A stretch of 64,000 nt of DNA, taken from NCBI GenBank assembly GCA_018304505.1, contig JAGVWA010000001.1:85960-149959 (forward strand), in the 5' to 3' direction. This DNA comes from Nanobdellati archaeon. Its GTDB lineage: Archaea; B1Sed10-29; JAGVWA01. Below, in pieces: positions 36,306 through 42,710 of the stretch (its first letter is position 1; every line of letters starts with the position of its first letter). The notes below the pieces were generated by a model that made no database searches, was not told the origin of the DNA, and saw nothing but the letters and a program-made list of their open reading frames with translations. The position numbers and the translations under genes are program-made.

Positions 36306-36542
36306 ATGAATGTAGCTCTAGGAACCCCCTATGAAGTAATCATGACCAAGCTCATTGAAAGAGGCTATGCTGGAAACCAAACCGAGGTAATTAGACAAGC
36401 ACTCATGGCTTATGAACGCCAAGTAGACCAAGAGGAAGTTGAGCTCGTTAACAAGGCCATTGAACTCGACATGCAAGACATACGATCCAGCAAGGCGAAA
36501 ACATACAGCCTGGCAGAAGTAAAGAAAAAACTCAAACTGTGA
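36306..36542 (+). CDS. Ribbon-helix-helix antitoxin
   Basis: A 78-residue protein. An N-terminal strand is followed by EVIMTKLIERGYAGNQTEVIRQALMAYE, typical of CopG/ParD-type RHH antitoxins; the C-terminal helix and strand would cap the toxin. TATA CTTATATACA at 36268. Overlaps the toxin gene. Confidence 0.8.
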   Translation: MNVALGTPYEVIMTKLIERGYAGNQTEVIRQALMAYERQVDQEEVELVNKAIELDMQDIRSSKAKTYSLAEVKKKLKL

Positions 36543-36547
36543 TTTTC

Positions 36548-36808
36548 ATGGAAATTGAGTTTTCAGAGCTAGCACTAAAACAGCTAGGCAACATGGACAA
36601 ACATCTACAGACCTTATTTTACAAACACGCCGAGAAATTACAAAACTTGCCCCCGCGGCGGCACATGAAATTCGGCATGCCGTTCAACGTTGAAGAAGTG
36701 ACAAAACAAGCGCGCATGCTCTATGATATTGAAGAAAACACGATGTATATCACCCGGTGTTTCGCAACCCACAAGGACTATGAGAAATTTTTCACGTCCT
36801 ACAAGTGA
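36548..36808 (+). CDS. RelE/ParE-superfamily toxin
   Basis: About 86 residues: FSELALKQLGNMDKHLQTLFYKHAEKLQNLPPRRHMKF, then the core strands RMLYDIEENTMYITRCF and the end HKDYEKFFTSYK, as in RelE/YoeB-like mRNA interferases. A GTG at 36539 is an alternative start. It overlaps or abuts the antitoxin and ends 8 bp before repeat R2. Confidence 0.78.
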   Translation: MEIEFSELALKQLGNMDKHLQTLFYKHAEKLQNLPPRRHMKFGMPFNVEEVTKQARMLYDIEENTMYITRCFATHKDYEKFFTSYK

Positions 36809-36816
36809 AAAATAAG

Positions 36817-36843
36817 TGAAAAGCGTCCCCGCCAAGTTTATGC
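36817..36843 (+). repeat. R2: tRNA-Arg 3'-end repeat
   Basis: TGAAAAGCGTCCCCGCC is identical to the matching part of the tRNA-Arg end; downstream AAGTTTATGC is shared with R0. It separates the RHH/RelE cassette from the HicAB cassette. Confidence 0.8.
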
Positions 36844-37074
36844 TTTAGAGAAAAAAACCTGTTCTAAAATATCAGCTTGCTTTAAAATGCTCTTAAAGGT
36901 CTTCCGTGGCAACTGGCCCTTTTTGTCAGGCACAACCGCTGTTAACTTAACTTCACCCTAGAATTTAATAAGGCATACAGGGCTTCCCTTGCGCCGTATT
37001 GGTGAGAATCCGAAGTTGTTGCACAGAATCTTGAGAACGTCATGCCCTGACAACGGTTTTCGCTTCTGCGACAT
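36838..37074 (-). pseudogene. hicA: HicA toxin pseudogene (amber stop and His loss)
   Basis: Downstream of hicB on the minus strand, the frame from ATG at 37074 reads MSQKRKPLSGHDVLKIL, then RRKGSPVCLIKF, an in-frame TAG at 36958-36960, then GEVKLTAVVPDKKGQLPRKTFKSILKQADI. This is HicA, but the catalytic His position is Pro and an amber codon splits it. Start overlaps the end of hicB by 35 bp. The toxin is almost certainly dead, while the antitoxin frame is intact. Confidence 0.78.
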
Positions 37075-37306
37075 CGCTTCCCCCCTCCCGCGCAAGGTTT
37101 ACCTTGACCTTTATTGGGGGGTTTTCCTCATAGTATACTGAAAGTGCTTCTTCAAATGCCTTTACAGCTTCTTGTTTTGTATCGCCATAACTGCTGACGT
37201 GGGTCACGGGATCTGTCACTACCCAGACCGCACCTTCTTTCTCGATCTCGATTTTTCTCCTCTCAATCTTGTTGAATTGAATTTCAACAGTTTTTAGAGC
37301 CATCAT
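37040..37306 (-). CDS. hicB: HicB-family antitoxin
   Basis: About 88 residues: IEIEKEGAVWVVTDPVTHVSSYGDTKQEAVKAFEEALSVYYEE matches the HicB partial RNase-H-like fold (two strands, helix with EA..A). The ATG at 37306 lies after a G-rich leader; an in-frame ATG at 37342 is less likely. Reads toward the HicA remnant. Confidence 0.78.
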   Translation of the reverse strand: MMALKTVEIQFNKIERRKIEIEKEGAVWVVTDPVTHVSSYGDTKQEAVKAFEEALSVYYEENPPIKVKVNLAREGGSDVAEAKTVVRA

Positions 37307-37410
37307 ATTTATTGCCCCCCCTGCGTTAATAAACCTTGGCATAACTTATGACTGGCTTTGCTTATAACGATTTTGCCACAGGAGATAGTTTAAACTGGTT
37401 TAAACCAGAA

Positions 37411-37437
37411 TGAGTAAAAAGCGTCCCCGCCGGGATT
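37411..37437 (+). repeat. R3: tRNA-Arg 3'-end repeat
   Basis: The 17-base core GCGTCCCCGCCGGGATT at 37421-37437 is identical to the tRNA-Arg 3' end core. It lies between the HicAB cassette and the wHTH/RelE cassette. Confidence 0.85.
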
Positions 37438-37529
37438 CCATTGATGATGTGAAATGACACCAACCTTTATATACGAGTTAATACAAAATAGTTATTAAGT
37501 AATATCAATTCATGGGGGGGTAATGTAAA

Positions 37530-37823
37530 ATGGCAGGGCACGGGCAAACCGTAATGATACAAAAGCAGATGGTGCACCCATCACCGACACTGAATACAGT
37601 AATAATGGTCGAAGAAACATTGAAGAACATGCCTGGAAGCGTTATGAAGGTATCAGATCTCAAACGGGCACTACCAAAAAAGGTTAACCACAACGCCCTT
37701 ATGGTGATTTTAGAATACTTAGACATAAGCAACAAAATCTACATCGGTGTAAAGGGTATCACCTGGCTAGGAGAACCAAATAAGAGGCTACAACGGGCCA
37801 TAGATACAGGTTTCGAACTATGA
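37530..37823 (+). CDS. wHTH antitoxin-like protein
   Basis: A 97-residue protein with a winged-helix pattern (PGSVMKVSDLKRALPKKVNHNALMVILEYLDISNKIYIGVKGITWL). Four-base overlap with the downstream RelE-like gene (ATGA) marks a TA operon. TATA TTTATATACG near 37463. Confidence 0.72.
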   Translation: MAGHGQTVMIQKQMVHPSPTLNTVIMVEETLKNMPGSVMKVSDLKRALPKKVNHNALMVILEYLDISNKIYIGVKGITWLGEPNKRLQRAIDTGFEL

Positions 37824-38167
37824 AAACAACAAGGGTCGTTTTTTCAGATGAAGCAGAGGAAGTCTACAAATATCTAAATGTGCAGGCTAAGAAATCAAAA
37901 ATAGAAGCCAGCATCTTAAGGGCCATCAAAAACAAATCAGAACTCATAAAAGCTAATCCCCAATACGGCGAGACTATAGCTAAAAGCAAAATACCTGAAG
38001 ACTACAAAATCAAGTACGATGTTAAAAGCCTGTACTGGGTTCCCCTGCCAAATTTTTGGCGCATGTTTTACACGCTTTCCAAAAATGGAGAAATAGAAAT
38101 CATAGCCTTTGTTCTAGATTTTCTTGACCACAAACAGTACAATAAGAAATTTGGATACAAAAGTTAG
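37820..38167 (+). CDS. RelE-like toxin
   Basis: A 115-residue protein: VVFSDEAEEVYKYLNVQAKKS, helix pair, then IKYDVKSLYWVPLPNFWRMFYTLSKNGEIEIIAFVLDFLDHKQYNK, the RelE-type strand core with an aromatic/Arg face. Ends 7 bp before repeat R4, which is the tRNA-Arg 3' end itself. Confidence 0.72.
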   Translation: MKTTRVVFSDEAEEVYKYLNVQAKKSKIEASILRAIKNKSELIKANPQYGETIAKSKIPEDYKIKYDVKSLYWVPLPNFWRMFYTLSKNGEIEIIAFVLDFLDHKQYNKKFGYKS

Positions 38168-38174
38168 CAAAGAA

Positions 38175-38191
38175 GCGTCCCCGCCGGGATT
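38175..38191 (+). repeat. R4: core repeat at the genuine tRNA-Arg 3' end
   Basis: GCGTCCCCGCCGGGATT is the complement of the tRNA-Arg T-stem 3' strand, acceptor 3' strand and discriminator. It is the probable donor of copies R0-R3. Confidence 0.85.
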
Positions 38192-38399
38192 CGAACCCGG
38201 GTCTCAGGCTCCGCAAGCCCATATTCTATTTGCCCTACAGTGCCTGGTTTGGAACAGCTCCATTGCGAAGCAATGGGGCGAATCTGCTTTTCTACAGCAA
38301 ATTAAAGATTTACTGAGAAATCGAAAAAGCTTTGCTTTTTCGTATTTCCCCAGGCTTTTGCAGTTGCAAAAGGCTGTATCCAGGCTATACTACGGGGAC
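38176..38399 (-). tRNA. tRNA-Arg(GCG) with about 150 nt of hairpin inserts
   Basis: Acceptor GTCCCCG/CGGGGAC at both ends, T-arm CCGGG TTCGAAT CCCGG, discriminator G. The anticodon arm GGGC TTGCGGA GCC gives GCG. About 150 nt lie between the D-arm and the anticodon arm, filled with perfect hairpins at 38260-38276 (7-bp), 38322-38342 (9-bp) and 38355-38372 (8-bp). One likely insert sits in the D-loop between two AGCCTGG copies, another before the anticodon stem. Exact exon joins are uncertain; isotype is likely. Confidence 0.72.
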
Positions 38400-38482
38400 A
38401 CTTACATTGATTGTGATTTTTGAGTTAATAAAAACAATGGGCTGTGCAAAGCATTTTATAGCGCGGGGGCATAATTAAACTC

Positions 38483-38761
38483 ATGTGGAAAATTAACTTA
38501 ACAGATTTAGATCGCGATGCCTTGAGGGAATTTGAAAACACCTGCGGCGGCCTTAGGGCACGGCTTGTTGTGAGGCCATACATTCAACACGCAGCCAATG
38601 CGATGATCACCATAATGCAGGACGACTCAATCATTGCCGAAAAGCCGGACGCTGGGGCCATGGCGGGCATTACAAGAATTCACTACGGTCCTCATGAATT
38701 CAGAAGAGACAACAAATTCATAGAAACAAAAGACGGCTTTGTTGTCGGGCGCATAGTGTAA
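38483..38761 (+). CDS. Small orphan protein with N-terminal Met-Trp (MWKIN)
   Basis: A 92-residue soluble protein: MWKINLTDLDRDALREFE, then LRARLVVRPYIQHAANAM and a GITRIHYGPHEF strand. TATA TTTTATAG lies about 28 bp upstream, so the transcript is leaderless. No family recognised. Lies just beyond the tRNA-Arg gene. Confidence 0.6.
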   Translation: MWKINLTDLDRDALREFENTCGGLRARLVVRPYIQHAANAMITIMQDDSIIAEKPDAGAMAGITRIHYGPHEFRRDNKFIETKDGFVVGRIV

Positions 38762-38786
38762 TTGATTAAAAAATGATTAATGAGCC

Positions 38787-39041
38787 TTACGAAATCAGTG
38801 ACACGCCAAGCGATTCCAAGTTCTTCACATGCGGAATGTTCCTGATCCGTTCTTCTGTTTCTTCCGGGTTGTCGTTCTTGTCGTCGAAGACAGCGCCGAC
38901 CTTTATGGCCCTTAAGCCGAATGCGAGGTCCTCAAACTCAATCGCCTTGACCTTATCGATATTTTTTAGCTCTTCAGCTATTTGGATTTCTTGTCCCGGT
39001 TCTTCCGGATAAACTCGATATAATGCCATTGCCATACCCAT
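38787..39041 (-). CDS. ef1b: Elongation factor 1-beta (aEF1B)
   Basis: An 84-residue protein with the EF1-beta C-terminal fold: MALYRVYPEEPGQEIQIAEEL, FEDLAFGLRAIKVGAVF, and a final beta/helix IPHVKNLESLGV. It exchanges GDP for GTP on EF1-alpha. Last gene of the rpoK-rps17e-Zn ribbon-ef1b run on the minus strand. Confidence 0.9.
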   Translation of the reverse strand: MGMAMALYRVYPEEPGQEIQIAEELKNIDKVKAIEFEDLAFGLRAIKVGAVFDDKNDNPEETEERIRNIPHVKNLESLGVSLIS

Positions 39042-39054
39042 TTATTCCACCTTT

Positions 39055-39210
39055 TTACGGACCTTCAAATCCGCATTCTTCGCACTTGTACTTAGTCACG
39101 GTCTGCCTGCACTTGATGCAGCGGTATATCGTGCTTTTTCCGCATGCGGGGCAAGGGAATTTGATATAGTCTGATGAAACTTCCTTATGGCAAGTCGAGC
39201 ATTTCAGCAT
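39055..39210 (-). CDS. Archaeal small Zn-ribbon RNA-binding protein
   Basis: A 51-residue ORF: MLKCSTCHKE, FPCPACGKSTIYRCIKC and YKCEECG, giving four CxxC pairs in two ribbons. Proteins of this kind are conserved in archaea, usually beside EF1-beta, as here. Stop 13 bp before ef1b. Confidence 0.8.
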   Translation of the reverse strand: MLKCSTCHKEVSSDYIKFPCPACGKSTIYRCIKCRQTVTKYKCEECGFEGP

Positions 39211-39225
39211 TTGTCATTCACCAAC

Positions 39226-39417
39226 TTAAAGCACTTCTTCCCCCGCGAGCTTCACGAGGTATCCTGCAGAGATGTTTCGTGAAATCTTTGACTGGAAAAT
39301 ACGGAGTTTGTTAAGCGAGTCCTTGTTTTTCTCAAAATCCGTAGAGAAGTCCTGCGGGAACATCTTGTACAGTTCCTCTGTTTTCCTTCTTAGAATCTTT
39401 GATCTCTGCTTACCCAA
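39226..39417 (-). CDS. rps17e: Ribosomal protein eS17
   Basis: A 63-residue protein: MGKQRSKILRRKTEELYKMFPQDFSTDFEKNK matches archaeal eS17, followed by a SRNISAGYLVKL end. Its start overlaps the rpoK stop by 8 bp. Confidence 0.9.
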   Translation of the reverse strand: MGKQRSKILRRKTEELYKMFPQDFSTDFEKNKDSLNKLRIFQSKISRNISAGYLVKLAGEEVL

Positions 39418-39625
39418 TTACTTCACCCTGTGAATTTACCAGTACCTCTTTTCCGTGGTTGTCGATCCTGACAACGGTTAATGGAATCAGGTGCTCCTCG
39501 AACTCCTGCTCAGCGATCTCTAAGCTCCTTGTTGATTTCGGGCTCTTTAGCAAAACCGGAGCTCCCATTCCTATCTGCAGCGCCCTTGCACTTATGATCC
39601 TAGCGACCTCAAAACGAGTCAACAT
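39410..39625 (-). CDS. rpoK: RNA polymerase subunit Rpo6 (K/omega)
   Basis: A 71-residue protein: LTRFEVARIISARALQIGMGAPVLL is the Rpo6 core, with IAEQEFEEHLIPLTVVR after it. It aids assembly of the RNA polymerase. First gene of the run; TATA TTTATAAAG near 39679 (minus). Confidence 0.93.
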   Translation of the reverse strand: MLTRFEVARIISARALQIGMGAPVLLKSPKSTRSLEIAEQEFEEHLIPLTVVRIDNHGKEVLVNSQGEVIG

Positions 39626-39701
39626 GTTATTTCATCACCTGAGAATTAGGTTCTGTGCTGTAATTCGGCGCTCTTTGGGTTTATAAAGCTTTGCGTAGGC
39701 T

Positions 39702-39971
39702 TTACCCAAAGTTTATCGAGCGGGGGTTGTCCCTTACGTGTGCTTCAAGATCCCTGACAAGGCTGTTGTCAAAAACCGGCTTTACCTCTAAAAATACCCC
39801 ATTGACCTTTACAATGGCCGTTCTGTCGCCATGGCGATCTATTACCCGAACTTGCGCTTCTAGCGACCTTCCTTGTCCCGTGCCTGCGTGCACTATTACT
39901 GGCTCCCTTGGCCTTCCAATTGCAAAGCCCGCATAACCTTGGTGCTCGTCTAGTTCTGAAACTCTCCACAT
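39702..39971 (-). CDS. Small orphan protein with N-terminal Met-Trp (MWRVS)
   Basis: An 89-residue protein, mostly beta-strand like: GYAGFAIGRPREPVIVHAG, then RSLEAQVRVIDRHGDRTAIVKVNGVFLEVKPVF. GAGGT lies upstream and a TATA (GGTTTATAAACC) near 40066. No family recognised. It lies in the gap upstream of rpoK on the same strand. Confidence 0.6.
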   Translation of the reverse strand: MWRVSELDEHQGYAGFAIGRPREPVIVHAGTGQGRSLEAQVRVIDRHGDRTAIVKVNGVFLEVKPVFDNSLVRDLEAHVRDNPRSINFG

Positions 39972-40152
39972 ACTAATGAACCTCTTGTTATTTTTGCTGA
40001 TCGGCCGTGCTTTGATGTTGCTTTGTTGCAGTTTTGCCGATTTTGCATGAATTATCCCATGGCGGTTTATAAACCTTTCGCTGGTTTAAACTAGTGTAAA
40101 CTGGATAACGTTGCAAAATCTATATATGTTTCATGAGGCATAACTTAAAAGG

Positions 40153-40293
40153 ATGATAAGGATCAGCCGCATCAGATTTATACGACGCAGGCGCGTGGTT
40201 TACATGCCAGTTGAAGAAGAGTTGGAGCTGGCAATGATTTTCAAGGAACTTGTCGAAGCAAAGGGGTACAAGTGCTCTGTACGGCTGGAGTGA
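40153..40293 (+). CDS. Small basic hypothetical protein (46 aa)
   Basis: MIRISRIRFIRRRRVVYMPVEEEL, then an amphipathic helix and a CSV strand. TATA CTATATATG at 40119 and GAGGC upstream of the ATG support it. Very basic N-terminus. No family recognised. Confidence 0.5.
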   Translation: MIRISRIRFIRRRRVVYMPVEEELELAMIFKELVEAKGYKCSVRLE

Positions 40294-40330
40294 TGTGGAC
40301 TGATGTGGACTGATGAGGACCGATGCGGAC
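40291..40330 (+). repeat. 10-bp tandem repeat, four units
   Basis: TGATGTGGAC repeats twice, then TGATGAGGAC and CGATGCGGAC, starting at the previous gene's stop codon. Confidence 0.8.
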
Positions 40331-40394
40331 TAACGCAACATGACACGGGGATTACATGATTAGCCTTTTATACATCCCGTGGTTTCAAAAACAC

Positions 40395-40745
40395 ATGCTG
40401 AAGCAGATGATCGTTGTCCGTAAGGACTTGAAGATGACCCGCGGGAAAATGAGCGCGCAGGTGGCGCATGCGTCACTGGAGGCGTTTTTAAAGACCCAGA
40501 AACAGCACCCCGACAAGGCGAAGAAATGGCGCGCAAACGGCATGAAAAAAATCGTGCTGGAAATCGACAGCAAGGAAGCCCTTCTCGCCCTGAAGGCCGA
40601 CATTGGAAGCAAGATCCCCACTGCGCTGATAACAGACGCCGGGCACACTCAACTTGAGCCCGGGACCATTACATGCCTCGGCATCGGGCCTTTTGATGAA
40701 GAAGAAATCGACAAGTACACAGGCCACTTGAAGCTGATAAACTAG
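40395..40745 (+). CDS. pth2: Peptidyl-tRNA hydrolase 2
   Basis: A 116-residue protein: QMIVVRKDLKMTRGKMSAQVAHASLEAF, then VLEIDSKEAL, PTALITDAGHTQLEPGTITCLGIGP, the Pth2 core with catalytic Lys/His and the TxLxPGT loop. Releases peptides from stalled tRNA. TATA TTTTATACAT at 40366 supports the start at 40395. Confidence 0.95.
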   Translation: MLKQMIVVRKDLKMTRGKMSAQVAHASLEAFLKTQKQHPDKAKKWRANGMKKIVLEIDSKEALLALKADIGSKIPTALITDAGHTQLEPGTITCLGIGPFDEEEIDKYTGHLKLIN

Positions 40746-40776
40746 TTTATTAAATCAACGGCTCGTATTGATCACG

Positions 40777-41142
40777 ATGACGAACATCAACTACAAGCGC
40801 GGCTACAACCTAGAATACAAGGCGAAGCAAATCTTGACAGAGAACGACTTCCTCGCATTCCGTAGCCCGGGCAGCAAGTCAGAGTCGGACCTGTACGCGT
40901 TCAAGGGCTCAACCAAGCTCTTTATACAGTGCAAAAAGACCACTGGTGACTCGATGTACATCTACAAGCTTGACGATTTAAAGAGCAAGGCAAAGACCCA
41001 CCAGGCCATCCCGCTACTTGTTTACTCATTCAATCGCACGCCAGTGTACGCAACCCTTGTAAAGGCCGAGAAAATAGCCCTGAAAAAATCAGACAGCAAC
41101 ACCCCCCTAAAGGACATCCTAGAGGTTTTTGCAAAACCGTAA
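40777..41142 (+). CDS. hjc: Holliday junction resolvase Hjc-like
   Basis: A 121-residue protein: NINYKRGYNLEYKAKQIL, FRSPGSKSESDLYAF and KLFIQCKKTTG are the archaeal Hjc motifs (Glu, SGS..PD-like loop and xxCK) that bind metal and cut four-way junctions. The ATG at 40777 is chosen over a TTG at 40768. Confidence 0.85.
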   Translation: MTNINYKRGYNLEYKAKQILTENDFLAFRSPGSKSESDLYAFKGSTKLFIQCKKTTGDSMYIYKLDDLKSKAKTHQAIPLLVYSFNRTPVYATLVKAEKIALKKSDSNTPLKDILEVFAKP

Positions 41143-41192
41143 GCATATTAAACCCAAAATGCCCTAATGATTCAAACGAGGTGAAAAAACAC

Positions 41193-41744
41193 ATGATTGC
41201 AAACATCGCAATAAAAGACATAATGACAAAGGGGATTGTGACAGCAAGACCCACAGACTCAGTTCTCACGATCTCACGAATGCTGAAAGCGGCAGGCATC
41301 GGCGCAGTCGTTATAACAGAAGGGCACGACATAAAAGGCATACTTACAGAAGGCGACATCATCCGCAAGGTCGTGTCATTGGACAAGAAACCCGGGGACC
41401 TGCAAGCAAAGGACATAATGACAAGCCCTGTAAGGAGCATCGACGACGACTTTGACATTGAAGAAGCATCGCGCATAATGAGGGACCTCCGTGTTGAGAG
41501 GCTGCCGGTAGCGCGAAACGAAAAACTCGTCGGCATCATTACACAGAACGACTTAACGAGAATCGAGCCTGCACTGCACGTCATCCTCAGGGAAGAGCGC
41601 GAATTGCGGGCAATGAAAGGCGAGGAATACGACCGCCTGTTTTCCGGCATATGCGAAAACTGCAACAGCGCAGTAGTCGATGACCTGAAGATAACCGAAG
41701 ACAAGCGGTTACTCTGCTCTGAATGCAGGGGCGAGACGTCATAA
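41193..41744 (+). CDS. CBS-domain pair with C-terminal zinc ribbon
   Basis: A 183-residue protein. Two CBS repeats (IKDIMTKGIVTA and AKDIMTSPVRSI), each with GIGAVVITE/VERLPVARNE patterns, then a CENC..CSEC zinc ribbon near the end. GAGGTGA at 41178 supports ATG 41193 over the GTG at 41181. A nucleotide- or SAM-sensing regulator; target unknown. Confidence 0.87.
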   Translation: MIANIAIKDIMTKGIVTARPTDSVLTISRMLKAAGIGAVVITEGHDIKGILTEGDIIRKVVSLDKKPGDLQAKDIMTSPVRSIDDDFDIEEASRIMRDLRVERLPVARNEKLVGIITQNDLTRIEPALHVILREERELRAMKGEEYDRLFSGICENCNSAVVDDLKITEDKRLLCSECRGETS

Positions 41745-41779
41745 CGCGCACTGATTTTTCGTCCAAGCACGAACAGAAG

Positions 41780-41788
41780 ATTTATAAA
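41780..41788 (+). promoter_or_regulatory. TATA box of a candidate RNA gene
   Basis: TTTATAAAG lies about 28 bp before 41811, the first base of a perfect outer stem. Confidence 0.55.
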
Positions 41789-41810
41789 GACAAAAACTCA
41801 ATAAAACATT

Positions 41811-41870
41811 AGCGTGGGGATGAAAGCCACCGACACAATGAAGTTGGCTACAACACCACGCTGCACATCA
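41811..41870 (+). ncRNA. Candidate H/ACA guide RNA
   Basis: AGCGTGG (41811-41817) pairs with CCACGCT (41856-41862). An inner stem AGCCA (41825) pairs with TGGCT (41845). The two flanking stretches GGATGAA and ACAACA could be the guide pocket, and an ACA triplet (41865-41867) follows 2 nt after the outer stem. GATGA/ACAATGAAG in the loop could form a kink-turn. The promoter position fits exactly. The target is unknown. Confidence 0.45.
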
Positions 41871-42057
41871 CCAACAATCAATCCAACAAACAATTCCCCA
41901 ATCAAAAAATCATAAGTTCATTACATTCACAAACCTTCACAACCTTGCTTTCACAAAAAGCAAAACCATGAAGTAAACGCGCGCAGCAAAAGGCGTGCAA
42001 ACAAAAGCGGACTACTTTTTTTGATTGGTGCAAACAACAGATGATGAAGCCAACAGC
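41871..42057 (+). other. Gene-free leader, function unseen
   Basis: About 190 bp of A/C-rich sequence between the candidate RNA and the DUF167 gene. A GCTTTCACAAAAAGC hairpin is the only structure I see. No ORF of note. Confidence 0.35.
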
Positions 42058-42333
42058 ATGATGAAGCAAACACAAAATGGAACGATCATAGAAGTCGAAG
42101 TAACGACAAACGGCAGAAAATTTGGCCTCCGCGGAATCGATCCGTGGACACAAAGGCTCAAAATCAAACTGACGCAAAGGGCTCAGGACAACAAGGCAAA
42201 CCAAGAGCTCATACAAGAAACATCAAGGCTATTCAAAGCTGACGTAATAATACTAAAAGGCTCAAAGAGCAACAAGAAAACCCTGCTCGTAAACACGGGC
42301 ATTGACAAAATAAGAGAAGTAACATCACAATGA
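42058..42333 (+). CDS. DUF167 family protein
   Basis: About 91 residues: a strand EVEVTTNGRKFGL, PWTQRLKIKLTQRAQDNKANQELIQETSRLFKADVIILKGSKSNKKTLLV is the DUF167/YggU core. Start 42058 (or 42061). Its stop overlaps the Toprim gene by 4 bp, placing it in the dnaG operon. Function unknown. Confidence 0.82.
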   Translation: MMKQTQNGTIIEVEVTTNGRKFGLRGIDPWTQRLKIKLTQRAQDNKANQELIQETSRLFKADVIILKGSKSNKKTLLVNTGIDKIREVTSQ

Positions 42334-42704
42334 CGCTTGAAAACCTTGACAAGCTCCTAACAGAGCTGCAAGAAGACGATCGGATAAAGATCGTCGAAGG
42401 GAAACGAGACCAGCAAGCCCTAGAGGCTTTCGGCATAAAGAACATCAGAAAAATCAAAGGAAGATTATCAACCTTCATGTCCCGCATAAAAGAAGAAGCA
42501 ATGGACGTGATCGTGCTAACAGACCATGACACGCGTGGAAACCAGCTCGCTGAAAGGCTAAAAGAACTGGCCCACCACGAAGGCATAAAAGCAGACCTCG
42601 GGTATCGAAAGAAACTCAGGATGCTGTCTGGTGTTCTAGAATTCGAAGACCTCGTTTCCCACTATGAAGAAATCAAAAGAAAAGAATCAAAAAAAACGAG
42701 GTAG
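42330..42704 (+). CDS. Small Toprim-domain protein (UPF0292-like)
   Basis: A 124-residue protein: RIKIVEGKRDQQAL (Toprim Glu), VIVLTDHDTRGNQLAERLKELA (DxD) give the metal-binding Toprim fold, as in RNase M5 and the archaeal UPF0292 family. Six bp before dnaG, so probably linked to DNA or RNA metabolism. Confidence 0.85.
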   Translation: MTLENLDKLLTELQEDDRIKIVEGKRDQQALEAFGIKNIRKIKGRLSTFMSRIKEEAMDVIVLTDHDTRGNQLAERLKELAHHEGIKADLGYRKKLRMLSGVLEFEDLVSHYEEIKRKESKKTR

Positions 42705-42710
42705 ATAAAA

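Noticed and set aside
36958-36960. Amber codon in HicA as pyrrolysine
   Set aside because: No sign of pyrrolysine genes, and the active-site His is also lost, so simple decay fits better.
35399-38399. A classical integron at the TA array
   Set aside because: The repeats match a tRNA end rather than attC sites, and no integrase is present.
38124-38423. An ORF across the tRNA-Arg region
   Set aside because: It is read through the tRNA gene and its hairpin inserts; no ribosome site and no protein-like pattern.
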